Assembly (NCBI RefSeq): GCF_009903625.1
Contig: NZ_CP047569.1
Location: forward strand, 2,954,501 to 3,018,500
Origin: Microbulbifer sp. ALW1
GTDB taxonomy: Bacteria; Pseudomonadota; Gammaproteobacteria; Pseudomonadales; Cellvibrionaceae
DNA length: 64,000 nt
Reading direction: 5' to 3'
Each line of letters begins with the position of its first letter. Positions within the stretch are counted from its first letter, which is position 1. Under the pieces are notes generated by a model. That model ran no database searches, had not been told where the DNA came from, and worked only from the letters and a program-made list of their open reading frames with translations. A program made the translations under genes and the position numbers. Below, piece by piece: positions 25,680-34,425 of the stretch.

Positions 25680-26435
25680 ATGTCTTATACAACTTCACTG
25701 GAAGGTAAGGTGGCGCTGGTTACCGGTGCTAGCCGCGGTATTGGCGCTGCAATCGCCGATTTGCTCGGCGCGCAGGGTGCTATCGTAATTGGTACTGCCA
25801 CTAGTGCCGGCGGCGCTGAAAAAATTTCTGCACGTTTTGCGGAGAAGGGCGTCAAAGGTGCTGGCAAGGAGCTGGACGTCACCAGCCCCGAGAGTATTGC
25901 AGCCGTTCTTGAATCCGTGAAGGCGGAATTCGGTGCTCCGACAATTCTGGTGAACAATGCCGGTATCACCCAGGACAATCTGCTGATGCGGATGAAGGAT
26001 GATGAGTGGGATTCCGTGCTGAATACCAACCTCACGGCAGTCTATCGCGTTAGCAAAAGCTGCTTGCGGGATATGACCAAAGCGCGCTGGGGACGCATTA
26101 TCAATATCAGTTCTGTTGTTGGCAGCATGGGCAATGCTGGCCAGAGCAACTACGCTGCAACCAAGGCTGGTGTGGGGGGCTTTGCTCGCGCGCTGGCGGC
26201 CGAGGTTGGTTCTCGTGGAATTACCGTCAACACCGTGGCTCCGGGTTTCATTGATACCGACATGACCAAAGTGCTGCCAGAAGCGCAGCGCGATGTACTG
26301 CTCGGAAAGATCCCGTTGGGCCGACTGGGTGCGCCGGAAGAGATTGCCTCTGTTGTTGCATTTTTGGCCAGCGATGCTGGCGGTTATGTGACCGGAGAGA
26401 CCATTCATGTGAATGGTGGCATGTATATGGGCTAA
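25680..26435 (+). CDS. fabG: 3-oxoacyl-ACP reductase
   Basis: A 251-residue short-chain dehydrogenase that reduces beta-ketoacyl-ACP with NADPH. The cofactor motif TGASRGIG is at 15-22, NNAG near 90, and the catalytic Ser-Tyr-Lys lie in NISSVVGSMGNAGQSNYAAT and the following Lys (about 142, 155, 159). The start at 25680 has GGAGA just before it; an ATG five codons upstream also exists. The gap to fabD contains a compound stem (CTATTT/AAATAG around GGTGCGCACC, 25621-25646). A UUCG stem-loop overlaps the stop. Confidence 0.96.
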   Translation: MSYTTSLEGKVALVTGASRGIGAAIADLLGAQGAIVIGTATSAGGAEKISARFAEKGVKGAGKELDVTSPESIAAVLESVKAEFGAPTILVNNAGITQDNLLMRMKDDEWDSVLNTNLTAVYRVSKSCLRDMTKARWGRIINISSVVGSMGNAGQSNYAATKAGVGGFARALAAEVGSRGITVNTVAPGFIDTDMTKVLPEAQRDVLLGKIPLGRLGAPEEIASVVAFLASDAGGYVTGETIHVNGGMYMG

Positions 26436-26453
26436 TTTTCTTTCGAGAAAATT
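26434..26453 (+). other. UUCG stem-loop at the fabG 3' end
   Basis: AATTTTCT and AGAAAATT pair perfectly around a TTCG tetraloop; the stem overlaps the fabG stop codon. No T run follows. It may stabilise the fabG message end or mark processing before acpP. Confidence 0.5.
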
Positions 26454-26515
26454 GCCATAAGTGATTGATTGATAAAGAATTTTTTATCATTCAAAGGTTG
26501 CTGGGAGGCGGTGCA

Positions 26516-26543
26516 TTACATCCCGAAAAAATCAGGGTACAAT
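26516..26543 (+). promoter_or_regulatory. Predicted sigma-70 promoter of acpP
   Basis: TTACAT (26516-26521) and TACAAT (26538-26543) are 16 bases apart. Transcription would begin near 26550, about 110 bases before the acpP ATG. A separate acpP promoter fits the very high demand for acyl carrier protein. A GATAAA/TTTATC inverted repeat lies just upstream (26471-26488). Confidence 0.65.
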
Positions 26544-26659
26544 GCCGCCTCGCATTAACCATAAGCTGTGTTAGCCGGTTACTGAATCACCACATGATGT
26601 GGACATATTTCAAACAGTGACCAAAACAGATTTTTATCCACTAGGAGTTAAATTGAATC

Positions 26660-26896
26660 ATGAGCAGCATTGAAGAGCGCGTAAAAAAGATCGTTGCTGA
26701 ACAACTGGGCGTGAAGGAAGAAGATGTAAAACCTGAAGCATCCTTTGTTGAAGATCTGGGCGCTGACTCCCTCGACACAGTTGAGCTGGTAATGGCTTTG
26801 GAAGAGGAATTCGAAACTGAAATTCCTGACGAAGAAGCAGAAAAAATCACCACTGTTCAGCTGGCCATCGATTACATCAACCAGAACCTTGGTTGA
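26660..26896 (+). CDS. acpP: Acyl carrier protein
   Basis: A 78-residue acidic four-helix ACP. The phosphopantetheine attachment site is Ser37 in [11 protein letters not shown]. It carries the growing acyl chain in fatty acid synthesis and donates to PlsX, LpxA and others. GAGTT lies about ten bases before the ATG. It has its own promoter and is followed by a strong stem-loop before fabF, which could set acpP above the downstream genes. Confidence 0.97.
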   Translation: MSSIEERVKKIVAEQLGVKEEDVKPEASFVEDLGADSLDTVELVMALEEEFETEIPDEEAEKITTVQLAIDYINQNLG

Positions 26897-26950
26897 TTCC
26901 TGCTGGATAGCTAAGTAAGGGGTAGCCGTTACCCGTTACTGTTGTACTGC

Positions 26951-26983
26951 GAGAGCCGTTCTATGTTGCATAGCGCGGCTCTC
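26951..26983 (+). other. Two-part stem-loop between acpP and fabF
   Basis: GAGAGCCG (26951-26958) pairs with CGGCTCTC (26976-26983), with an inner CTATG/CATAG stem. It is followed by CGTCTATTTG, not a true T run. Likely roles are partial termination or an mRNA 3' block that raises acpP relative to fabF. Confidence 0.65.
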
Positions 26984-27063
26984 CGTCTATTTGAACCTTG
27001 TAAAAGCGACCGGTAAGCAAATAATTTTTCCGGCGTGTTTGATTGATTTCGGGGGAGGCGCAA

Positions 27064-28305
27064 GTGTCGCGTAGAAGAGTAGTTATTACCGGGATGGGCA
27101 CTGTCAGCCCGCTGGGCAATACCCTTGAAGAGACCTGGTCCGCTTTGCTGGCAGGCAAGAGTGGTGTTGAGCCTATTGATAGTTTTGATGTTTCAGCATT
27201 CACCACACGTTTTGCTGCGACGGTAAAAAACTTTGACCCCGAGCCTCATGTTGCGGCCAAAGAAGCGCGCAAGATGGATATTTTCCTGCAGTACGGCCTG
27301 AGCGCCGGTATTCAGGCTGTGGAAGATAGTGGCCTGGAAATTACTGAAGCGAATGCCCCGCGTGTTGGTGCTTGTATCGGCTCTGGCATGGGTGGTATTG
27401 CTGCGATTGAAAACAATGCGTTGTTGATCGCCGAGAAGGGGCCCCGTCGGGTTTCTCCTTTCTTTGTGCCCGGTGCCATCATCAACATGGTTTCCGGCAA
27501 TTTGTCGATTAAATACGGCATGAAAGGGCCGAATCTGTCCACTACCACTGCGTGTACCACTGGTACCCACGCGATCGGTTTGGGATTGCGCACCATTCAG
27601 TATGGTGATGCGGACGTGATGGTTTGCGGTGGCGCAGAAATGGTAACCACGCCTGTTGGGCTTGGGGGCTTCTGTGCAGCGCGCGCACTCTCTACCCGCA
27701 ACGACGACCCTCAGGCGGCGAGCCGTCCGTGGGACAAAGACCGCGATGGTTTTGTATTGGGTGAAGGTGCCGGTGTGCTGGTGCTGGAAGAATACGAGCA
27801 CGCAAAAGCGCGCGGTGCGAAAATCTACGCTGAATTGAGCGGCTTTGGCATGAGCGGCGATGCCCACCACATGACTTCTCCGCCGGAGGATGGTGCTGGT
27901 GCAGCCTTGTCGATGGCGAATGCTCTGCAGGATGCAAATCTCAGCGCTTCGGCGATTCAATATATCAATGCCCACGGCACCTCGACGCCCCTGGGTGATA
28001 AGGCGGAAATCGCCGCTGTGCGTTCCGTTTTTGAAGGCAGCCTGGACCAGGTTGCTGTGAGTTCCACCAAATCCATGACTGGCCACCTGCTCGGTGCTGC
28101 CGGCGCGATTGAAGCGATTTTCTCCGTGAAAGCGATCATGGATCAGGTGGCTCCACCTACGATCAACCTGGATAATGTGGATGAGAACTGTACAGGTATC
28201 AACCTGGTTCCACACACCGCACAGGAAATGAAGATCGACGCCGTGCTGTCCAACTCTTTCGGGTTTGGCGGTACCAATGGTTCGCTGATTTTCCAGCGGG
28301 TTTAA
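27064..28305 (+). CDS. fabF: 3-oxoacyl-ACP synthase II
   Basis: A 413-residue KAS II that condenses malonyl-ACP with acyl-ACP and sets the share of cis-vaccenate. The thiolase fold holds the Cys-His-His triad: Cys in [12 protein letters not shown] (about 163), His in [11 protein letters not shown] (about 303) and His in [12 protein letters not shown] (about 340). I start at GTG 27064 with GGGAGG six to eleven bases before it; a TTG at 27043 is open but less likely. It precedes pabC, the conserved order in gammaproteobacteria. Confidence 0.96.
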   Translation: MSRRRVVITGMGTVSPLGNTLEETWSALLAGKSGVEPIDSFDVSAFTTRFAATVKNFDPEPHVAAKEARKMDIFLQYGLSAGIQAVEDSGLEITEANAPRVGACIGSGMGGIAAIENNALLIAEKGPRRVSPFFVPGAIINMVSGNLSIKYGMKGPNLSTTTACTTGTHAIGLGLRTIQYGDADVMVCGGAEMVTTPVGLGGFCAARALSTRNDDPQAASRPWDKDRDGFVLGEGAGVLVLEEYEHAKARGAKIYAELSGFGMSGDAHHMTSPPEDGAGAALSMANALQDANLSASAIQYINAHGTSTPLGDKAEIAAVRSVFEGSLDQVAVSSTKSMTGHLLGAAGAIEAIFSVKAIMDQVAPPTINLDNVDENCTGINLVPHTAQEMKIDAVLSNSFGFGGTNGSLIFQRV

Positions 28306-28327
28306 TGCGACGCCTGAGTCTGTAAAA

Positions 28328-28361
28328 GGCCCCGGTAGCTTTTAGTGAGTTTGCCGGGGCC
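28328..28361 (+). other. GC-rich stem-loop between fabF and pabC
   Basis: GGCCCCGG and CCGGGGCC form a perfect 8-bp stem with an 18-base loop, ending just before the possible pabC starts (TTG 28367, ATG 28391). No T run follows. It may reduce pabC expression within the operon. Confidence 0.5.
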
Positions 28362-28390
28362 ACCTCTTGTCCAACATTCCGACTGCTCCC

Positions 28391-29239
28391 ATGGTAAAGC
28401 TGCCGACACCTGTTTCTTACACTGCTGCAGGTGCCGTTGAAACGTTGCCGGCCGACGCTGATTTCTCTGCGGGTCTGCTGGAAACCATGCGTGCCCAATC
28501 CGGCACAATTCCTTTGTTGTCTCTGCACATGGCTCGTTTTGCGCGTTGTGCGGCGGTAGGTACCTCGGAGCTTGCTCAGATTCAGCAGAGTGCACAGCAG
28601 CTTGCCAAGATGACGGCGAGCTGGCCATACGGTGCAAGCATACGTTTTCGCTACGGGCTGCTTGATCAAGGTGTGCGTTGGGACTTTTACGCGGTGCCAC
28701 TTGAGGCGGTTTCTCCCTGGGGTAGGGGAGTGGTGCTGCAGCGCTGCGAAACACGGTTGGATCCGTCGGCCTCCGCGTCTCCTTTTTTACTGGCGAAAAC
28801 GCGAAGTAGTGAGGCGCCAGCCGTCGTGCCGGGCTGTAAATTGTTGCGGCGCGAAATTTATGATCAGGCCGGGGGAGAAGCAGCGCTTCAGCCGGAACCA
28901 GAGGCGGATGCGCCGCTCAAAGAAGGGTTGCTGTTGGATGCCGATGGGTTGGTCATTGAGTGCTTGCGTTCGAACCTGTTGCTGCACAAAGCCGGGCGTT
29001 GGATGACTCCGAGCCTCGACGTTTGCGGGGTGCGAGGGGTGATGCTTGGCTGGCTGGCCGGTCGCGTGGAAATCAGCGAAGATAGGTTTTCCCTCCGGGA
29101 TCTTGCTCTGGCCGATGAGCTGGCAGTTTGTAACGGTGTGCGCGGTGTGGTTCCTGTGGTCGGCTTCGGGGAGGCGGTGCTGGCAACCGGTCCTGCCACA
29201 GGGTGTTTGCAGCAATTGATCGCCGAAAATTTATGGTAG
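28391..29239 (+). CDS. pabC: Aminodeoxychorismate lyase
   Basis: A class IV PLP aminotransferase-fold enzyme of about 282 residues that cleaves 4-amino-4-deoxychorismate to p-aminobenzoate and pyruvate for folate. The PLP lysine is in PGCKLLRREIYDQA (near 150), followed by ADGLVIECLRSNLLLHKAG and LALADELAVCNGVRGVVPV, all matching PabC. A TTG at 28367 would add eight residues; neither start has a clear ribosome binding site. It is longer than E. coli PabC (269) because of an insertion near 165 (GGEAALQPEPEADAP). PabB is encoded separately at 51814-53160. Confidence 0.88.
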   Translation: MVKLPTPVSYTAAGAVETLPADADFSAGLLETMRAQSGTIPLLSLHMARFARCAAVGTSELAQIQQSAQQLAKMTASWPYGASIRFRYGLLDQGVRWDFYAVPLEAVSPWGRGVVLQRCETRLDPSASASPFLLAKTRSSEAPAVVPGCKLLRREIYDQAGGEAALQPEPEADAPLKEGLLLDADGLVIECLRSNLLLHKAGRWMTPSLDVCGVRGVMLGWLAGRVEISEDRFSLRDLALADELAVCNGVRGVVPVVGFGEAVLATGPATGCLQQLIAENLW

Positions 29240-29327
29240 AGACACCCTTGTCGATAAAGATAGGCACCCTTGTCGATAAAGAGAGACTCCCAGGTAGATA
29301 AAAAGAGGCACTGTGGTAGATAAAAAA
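29240..29327 (+). repeat. Four 22-bp tandem repeats spanning the pabC-mltG junction
   Basis: Four consecutive 22-base units begin at 29240, 29262, 29284 and 29306 and share the plan A-G-R-C-A-C-C-C-T-T-G-T-C-G-A-T-A-A-A. Units 1 and 2 are almost identical; 3 and 4 have GGTAGATAAA in place of TGTCGATAAA. The first starts on the base after the pabC stop and the last contains the GTG start of mltG. Confidence 0.85.
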
Positions 29328-30437
29328 AAGAAAACGTCCGGGGCTAAATCTCCTCGTAATCGAGCGTCCTCTGGTCGGGCTAAAAAGAATTTCGGTGGCA
29401 GTTGGTTGCGCTGGTTTTTTACGCTTTTCTTCCTGGGGTTGATCGTCGGTGCGGCGGCTTTCTGGCACGCGCAAAATGCACTGGTAAAGCCCCTGTCAGT
29501 TCCTGTCGACGGGCTGCGCATCGATGTTGAAACGGGCAGTAACCTTTCCCGCATCCTGAATCGCCTTGAATCCGAGGGCGTATTGCGTTCACCCCGCTGG
29601 GTTCGTTTATACGCAAGGTTCAAAGACCAGAGCAGTATTCATCCGGGGGAGTACATGATTCCCGCGGGCAGCAATGCGATGGACTTGGTGGGCCGGTTGA
29701 ATCGCGGTGATGTCACCCTGTATCGAGTGACGTTAGTGGAAGGCTGGACCTTCAGCCAGGCGTTGACACAAATTCGCAATGCGAAAAAGATTACACACAC
29801 CGCAGCCGGTGAATCTGTTGCAGCCGCTGCCTCAGCGTTGGCAATAGACGGAAACCCCGAGGGGCGCATCTTCCCCGATACCTATGTATATCGTTCCGGC
29901 GCGTCGGATCTGGACCTGTTGCAGCAGGCATTCACGCGAATGGAGATGGTACTTGAGCAGGAGTGGCAGCAACGCTCAGACGGACTTCCCTACAGTAGCG
30001 CCTACGAGGCGTTGATCATGGCCTCCATCGTTGAAAAAGAGACTGGGGTTCCCTGGGAGCGCGATGAAATCGCCGGTGTTTTTGTCCGGCGTCTGGGCAA
30101 AGGCATGCGCCTGCAGACGGATCCTACGGTTATTTACGGCCTGGGTGATCGCTATGAGGGCAATTTAACGCGGGCGCACCTGCGTGGCGCCACACCGTAT
30201 AACACCTACGTGATCAGTGGCATGCCACCGACGCCCATCGCGTTACCTGGCAAGGAGGCGATTCACGCAGCCTTGCACCCGAAAGCGGGGAATAGCCTGT
30301 ACTTTGTGGCTAAGGGAGATGGCTCCCACCATTTTTCTTCGTCGCTGTCGGAGCACAATCGCGCGGTGCGTGAGTATCAATTGAAGCGTCGATCGGACTA
30401 TCGCTCCAGCCCGGCAGACGTCAAAAACAGTGATTGA
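29313..30437 (+). CDS. mltG: Endolytic murein transglycosylase MltG
   Basis: A 374-residue inner membrane lytic transglycosylase that cuts nascent glycan strands and so sets their length. A basic N-terminus (first 30 residues rich in Lys, Arg and Ser) precedes a single anchor helix (about 33-50). The periplasmic part has the LysM-like region (VETGSNLSRILNRLESEGVL) and the YceG core, with the catalytic Glu in IMASIVEKETG near 245. It starts at GTG 29313, inside the fourth copy of a tandem repeat, with AGAGG only four bases before it, which is close. The order pabC-mltG-tmk-holB is conserved. Confidence 0.93.
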   Translation: MVDKKKKTSGAKSPRNRASSGRAKKNFGGSWLRWFFTLFFLGLIVGAAAFWHAQNALVKPLSVPVDGLRIDVETGSNLSRILNRLESEGVLRSPRWVRLYARFKDQSSIHPGEYMIPAGSNAMDLVGRLNRGDVTLYRVTLVEGWTFSQALTQIRNAKKITHTAAGESVAAAASALAIDGNPEGRIFPDTYVYRSGASDLDLLQQAFTRMEMVLEQEWQQRSDGLPYSSAYEALIMASIVEKETGVPWERDEIAGVFVRRLGKGMRLQTDPTVIYGLGDRYEGNLTRAHLRGATPYNTYVISGMPPTPIALPGKEAIHAALHPKAGNSLYFVAKGDGSHHFSSSLSEHNRAVREYQLKRRSDYRSSPADVKNSD

Positions 30438-30525
30438 TTGTGCCGGTCATTCGGTGGTTTTTAATCGTGGACTCCAAGAATGTGGACGCTAAGAACACAC
30501 GTCCGCCCAGATTGTAAGTGAATGC

Positions 30526-31164
30526 ATGTCAAATCAGACCAGAGGCAAATTCATCACCCTGGAAGGTGGCGAGGGCGTAGGGAAGTCGACCAATCTGCGC
30601 TTTGTCACCCAGTGGCTTGAGAGTCGTGGCATTGAATATGTGCAAACCCGGGAGCCGGGCGGCACTCCGCTGGCTGAAGAATTGCGCGGTTTGCTGCTGG
30701 CAAAGCGCACTGAGGCGGTTGACCCCACTGCAGAATTACTGATGGTATTTGCGGCCCGCGCACAGCATCTGAGCCAGGTTATCGAGCCCGCGCTGGCGGC
30801 GGGGAAGTGGGTGATCTGCGACCGTTTTACCGATGCTACCTATGCTTATCAAGGTGGTGGTCGCGGCTTGGATCGTGCGCTCATTGAAGAGCTGGAGCAG
30901 CGGGTGCAGGGCGAACTGCGTCCGGATCGGGTTTTACTTCTGGATCTTGACCCGGCGATTGGCCTGCAGCGCGCGGCTTCTACCGGTGCAGCGGATCGTT
31001 TCGAAAGCGAGCAGCTGGCGTTCTTTAACAAAGTGCGTGCAGCTTATCGGGCGCGGGCGGAAGCTGCCCCCGAACGCTATGCGGTTATCGATGCTGCGCG
31101 CTCTCTATCGGAGGTGCAACGACAGCTGGAAGAGGTGCTGGTGACAATTGCGGGTGCCGTATGA
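30526..31164 (+). CDS. tmk: Thymidylate kinase
   Basis: A 212-residue dTMP kinase making dTDP for DNA synthesis. The P-loop is LEGGEGVGKST (near 12-22), the DR(F/Y) motif is in CDRFTDATYAYQGGGRG (near 90-106), and the lid region follows around 145. It lies 88 bases after mltG and overlaps holB by four bases (ATGA). A second ATG four bases earlier is out of frame. The ribosome binding site is weak (GTAAGTG). Confidence 0.95.
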   Translation: MSNQTRGKFITLEGGEGVGKSTNLRFVTQWLESRGIEYVQTREPGGTPLAEELRGLLLAKRTEAVDPTAELLMVFAARAQHLSQVIEPALAAGKWVICDRFTDATYAYQGGGRGLDRALIEELEQRVQGELRPDRVLLLDLDPAIGLQRAASTGAADRFESEQLAFFNKVRAAYRARAEAAPERYAVIDAARSLSEVQRQLEEVLVTIAGAV

Positions 31165-32222
31165 GTAAGGCGAAGGCCAAGTCACCCAAGGGGCAGGAAG
31201 AAGTTCCGGTAGCGGAACCGCAACTGCCAATTCCTTCACCACTTCCCTGGCAGGCATCTCAGTGGCAGCGTCTCGGTGCCCAGTGGATTGCGGGCCGCTG
31301 CCCCCATGCGTTACTGATCAGTGGCCAACCCGGGCTGGGAAAGCGACGTTTTGCGGACGCTTTTGCCGCGCTCTTGCTGTGCGATCAGCCTCGCCATGGC
31401 TTGGCTTGTGGGGAGTGCCGTGGCTGCCAGCTTCGCATTGCGCGCTCTCACCCCGATTTTATCCGCGTTGTTCCGGAGAAAGAGCAGGGGCCGCTCAAAG
31501 TCGAGCAGATTCGCCAGCTTGGTGAATTTGTCGGCCGTACCAGTGCGCGAGAAGGTGCCCGGGTCGTCTGGCTGGCACCCGCCGAGGCGATGAACATCAA
31601 TGCGGCGAATGCGCTACTGAAAAACCTGGAAGAACCTTCCGGTTCCGTGATTTTCCTGCTAATTACCGACAACCCTTCCGGGCTGCTACCGACGATCCGC
31701 AGTCGCTGCCAGACCATCGCATTTCCCGTGCCGCCACAGCAGGCCGCATTGCGCTGGCTGAGCGATAGCGGGGTGGAAGGTGACCAGGCCACCAGTGCAC
31801 TAAACCTCGCCGGAGGGGCGCCGCTGTTGGCGGTCAACCTCATGGAGCCGGAATCCCGAGAGCTGCGCGAACAGTTTTTACGGGACCTGACGACGCTGAG
31901 CCGCGGCAACGAGAGTCCTGTGACTCTGGCCGGACGCTGGGAGTCGCCAGGGGAGGGGGTGGACCTCAACCTTTTGCTGCAGTTCTGGCAAAGCTGGTTG
32001 GCCCAGATGTTGAAAGTGCGTAGCACGGACCAGCCCGCAGACCGGGAGATTATGGCGCTGTTGCAGAGGCTGCCGGGTAACGGTCACGAGGGATTGCGCC
32101 CGTTGTTCGGATTTTACGATCAATTGCTGAAGGCAAGGGGCTTGCTTGCCGGTAACAGTAACCCCAACAAGCGATTGCTGATGGAAGAGTTGCTCATTCG
32201 TTGGGCGGCGCTTTTTCGATAA
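31161..32222 (+). CDS. holB: DNA polymerase III delta' subunit
   Basis: A 353-residue clamp-loader subunit of the AAA+ type. It keeps a P-loop-like GQPGLGKRRFA (near 53-63) and the zinc module CDQPRHGLACGECRGC (near 74-90). Delta' acts as the stator of the DnaX clamp loader. The first 30 residues before the AAA+ core (Lys/Pro/Glu-rich) are extra compared with E. coli. The start overlaps tmk as ATGA, so translation is coupled. Confidence 0.94.
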   Translation: MSKAKAKSPKGQEEVPVAEPQLPIPSPLPWQASQWQRLGAQWIAGRCPHALLISGQPGLGKRRFADAFAALLLCDQPRHGLACGECRGCQLRIARSHPDFIRVVPEKEQGPLKVEQIRQLGEFVGRTSAREGARVVWLAPAEAMNINAANALLKNLEEPSGSVIFLLITDNPSGLLPTIRSRCQTIAFPVPPQQAALRWLSDSGVEGDQATSALNLAGGAPLLAVNLMEPESRELREQFLRDLTTLSRGNESPVTLAGRWESPGEGVDLNLLLQFWQSWLAQMLKVRSTDQPADREIMALLQRLPGNGHEGLRPLFGFYDQLLKARGLLAGNSNPNKRLLMEELLIRWAALFR

Positions 32223-32362
32223 CCGTGAGTCAGGCGGTAGACAGCCTCTGGTCCTCGGGGTAACTTATCGCGACAGCCCGCCCCGCAGCGAAGGACGTTG
32301 CCGGGCGTAATAACAAGAGCAAATACGCCAGTCCATTGGCAGTAGACGATACAGGGTTGAGT

Positions 32363-32716
32363 ATGAAAGGTATGGGGGGCGGTGCGCGCAATGGCATCCT
32401 GTCACTGAAAATCCAGGACAAATCCGTGCTGTATGCGGCCTATATGCCGTTTGTGAAAAATGGTGGCCTGTTCATCAATAGCGACAAGACCTACAACCTG
32501 GGCGATGAAGTTTTTCTCCTCCTGAGCCTGATGGATGAGCCGGAAAAACTCCCGGTTGCCGGTAAAGTAGTCTGGATTACTCCTAGCGGTGCACAGGGCA
32601 ACCGCACGCCGGGCATCGGTATTCAATTTAGCGACAAAGAAAATACCGCGCAGAGCAAGATCGAAACCTTGCTGGCGGGCTCTCTCGAGTCCAGTCGTCC
32701 TACCCACACGCTGTAA
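32363..32716 (+). CDS. pilZ: PilZ domain type IV pilus protein
   Basis: A 117-residue PilZ protein of the pilus-assembly class, with GARNGILSLKIQDKSVLYAAYMPFVKNGGLFI-like strands at the N-terminus (given here in family terms) and GIGIQFSD near the C-terminus. This class lacks the RxxxR c-di-GMP motif and works through FimX and PilB in pilus extension. I prefer ATG 32363; a TTG at 32336 would add nine residues and ATG 32372 would remove three. The position between holB and tatD is the same as in Pseudomonas. Confidence 0.88.
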   Translation: MKGMGGGARNGILSLKIQDKSVLYAAYMPFVKNGGLFINSDKTYNLGDEVFLLLSLMDEPEKLPVAGKVVWITPSGAQGNRTPGIGIQFSDKENTAQSKIETLLAGSLESSRPTHTL

Positions 32717-32727
32717 GCTCACGTGTC

Positions 32728-32753
32728 AGGCCCTCATTCGGAGGGCCTTTCGC
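32728..32753 (+). terminator. Probable intrinsic terminator after pilZ
   Basis: AGGCCCTC and GAGGGCCT pair around a five-base loop and are followed by TTCGCCTTT, an interrupted T run. It would close the fatty acid cluster transcript, leaving tatD with its own promoter (a TATAAT lies at 32811-32816). Confidence 0.65.
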
Positions 32754-32895
32754 CTTTGCATTGGCACTGGCAATTCCGATACCCGCCGCGCGCCACAAGC
32801 TTCCTATCTGTATAATCCACAGCTCAATTCTCTGCGCCTTTTAGAGCACCTCTGGCTGGTGTTCTCAGAAGGTCCGGATTCAAAGGCCCCGATTC

Positions 32896-33672
32896 ATGCT
32901 GGTAGATTCCCACTGTCACCTCGACAGACTGAAACTCGATCAATTTGACGGCGATCTGGATGCCGTACTCTCGCTGGCGCGCAGCCGCGGCGTGGGTAAA
33001 TTTCTGTGTGTCGGGATCAGTCTCGACAACATCGACGATGTAGTCGGTATTGCCGGGCGCTATGACGACGTGGTGTGCTCTGTTGGGGTGCACCCCTTGG
33101 ATGTAGATTCCGGGCTGGCAGATGTGGATACCCTCAAAGAACTGGCGACCAGGCCTAAAGTCGTTGCCCTGGGGGAAACCGGTCTTGATTACTACTACAG
33201 CACCGAAACCAAAGAGGTTCAGCAACAGAGCTTTATTGCTCACTTGCAGGCAGCGGGGCAGGTTGGCTTACCGGTGATCGTACATACTCGGGATGCCCGC
33301 GAAGACACGATTGACCTGATCCGCAGCCACGGAAGCCGTGAGCATGCCGGCGTACTCCACTGCTTTACCGAAAGCTGGGAGATGGCCAAGGCGGCACTGG
33401 ACCTCAACTATTACATTTCACTCTCTGGCATCGTCACCTTCAAAAATGCCGAAGAACTGCGAGAGGTGGCTCGCCAGGTGCCACTGGACCGGTTGCTGGT
33501 GGAAACCGATTCACCGTATCTGGCGCCAGTACCGTATCGCGGTAAGCCCAATATTCCAGCCTATGTGCGCGAGGTTGCCGAATTTATCGCCGATTTGCGC
33601 GGGCTGGCCTATGAAGAACTGGCTGAACGTACCAGCGAAAACTTCTACCGTCTTTTCCCCCGCGCCGCCTGA
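32896..33672 (+). CDS. TatD family metal-dependent hydrolase
   Basis: A 258-residue TIM-barrel hydrolase. Metal and substrate motifs are all present: DSHCHLD (residues 4-10), GETGLDYYY near 94, VHTRDA near 130, HCFTES near 154 and ETDSPYLAP near 203. Relatives (TatD, YcfH, YjjV) are 3'-5' exonucleases or deoxyribonucleases used in DNA repair and turnover. It follows pilZ after a terminator; E. coli ycfH holds the same place after holB, so this is probably the YcfH orthologue. It is cytoplasmic. Confidence 0.92.
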   Translation: MLVDSHCHLDRLKLDQFDGDLDAVLSLARSRGVGKFLCVGISLDNIDDVVGIAGRYDDVVCSVGVHPLDVDSGLADVDTLKELATRPKVVALGETGLDYYYSTETKEVQQQSFIAHLQAAGQVGLPVIVHTRDAREDTIDLIRSHGSREHAGVLHCFTESWEMAKAALDLNYYISLSGIVTFKNAEELREVARQVPLDRLLVETDSPYLAPVPYRGKPNIPAYVREVAEFIADLRGLAYEELAERTSENFYRLFPRAA

Positions 33673-33704
33673 GTGCGCGCCGATTGAACAATCAGGAACT
33701 GTAT

Positions 33705-34337
33705 ATGTTGCAGCAGCAATTACACACGATGTTATCTCTGCAGGACGAGATAAATACGCTAGTGAATGAAAACTGGCGCGCTCAGAATTTTCCCTGGTAC
33801 CGTGCAATCTGGGTTGAAAGTGCCGAATTGTTGGATCACTACGGCTGGAAGTGGTGGAAAAAACAGCAGCCGGAAATGGAGCAGGTGAAGCTGGAGTTGG
33901 TGGATATCTGGCACTTCGGGCTCAGCCTCGAATTACAGCAGGGATCGCCGGAAGCGGTTGCGCAAAAAATGCAGCAGCAGTTATCCAGTGAGCGCCCGGT
34001 GGCTGGGGATTTCCGTGAAAACCTGGAATCCTTTACTCGCAATACTCTGGTTGAAAAACAATTTGATCTGGTCGGTTTTGCGCAATTAATGAGCGATTGC
34101 GAAATGCCGTTTGAAGACCTGTACCTCCGCTATGTTGGCAAAAATGTGTTGAATCGTTTTCGCCAGGATCACGGCTACAAAGACGGCAGCTATCAGAAAC
34201 TCTGGAGTGGGCGAGAAGACAATGAGCATCTCGCCGAGCTTGCACAAATTTTGGACAGTTCAGCAGAAAACTTCAGTGTACAGCTATATGAAGCCCTAAA
34301 AACTCGTTATCCAGGCTCTACGACGAATTTGGTCTGA
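33705..34337 (+). CDS. Dimeric dUTP diphosphatase (all-alpha NTP-PPase)
   Basis: A 210-residue all-helical dUTPase. Mg2+-binding acidic motifs are seen in RAIWVESAELLDHYGWKWWKK (near 36-56) and KLELVDIWHFGLS (near 65-77), with a third in the C-terminal half (HGYKDGSYQKLW). It hydrolyses dUTP, and usually dUDP, to dUMP, keeping uracil out of DNA and supplying dTMP synthesis. I start at ATG 33705 because AGGA is seven bases before it; an in-frame TTG lies seven codons upstream. This family is unrelated to trimeric Dut, so the two may coexist. Confidence 0.87.
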   Translation: MLQQQLHTMLSLQDEINTLVNENWRAQNFPWYRAIWVESAELLDHYGWKWWKKQQPEMEQVKLELVDIWHFGLSLELQQGSPEAVAQKMQQQLSSERPVAGDFRENLESFTRNTLVEKQFDLVGFAQLMSDCEMPFEDLYLRYVGKNVLNRFRQDHGYKDGSYQKLWSGREDNEHLAELAQILDSSAENFSVQLYEALKTRYPGSTTNLV

Positions 34338-34389
34338 CAAATTTGGTCAGTTACCGACTAAAGGCTAATGAAATTAATTTGCAAAGCCC

Positions 34390-34395
34390 TATAAT
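34390..34395 (+). promoter_or_regulatory. Probable -10 element of the mdh promoter
   Basis: A perfect TATAAT lies 36 bases before the mdh start. No good -35 is seen at the right spacing (AATGAA at 34367-34372), so activation may be needed. Confidence 0.5.
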
Positions 34396-34425
34396 GCAGG
34401 CGCCTGAAAACAACGGAGATTAATC

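Noticed and set aside
27193..28215. 340-codon frame opposite fabF
   Set aside because: Shadow of fabF, with no start signal.
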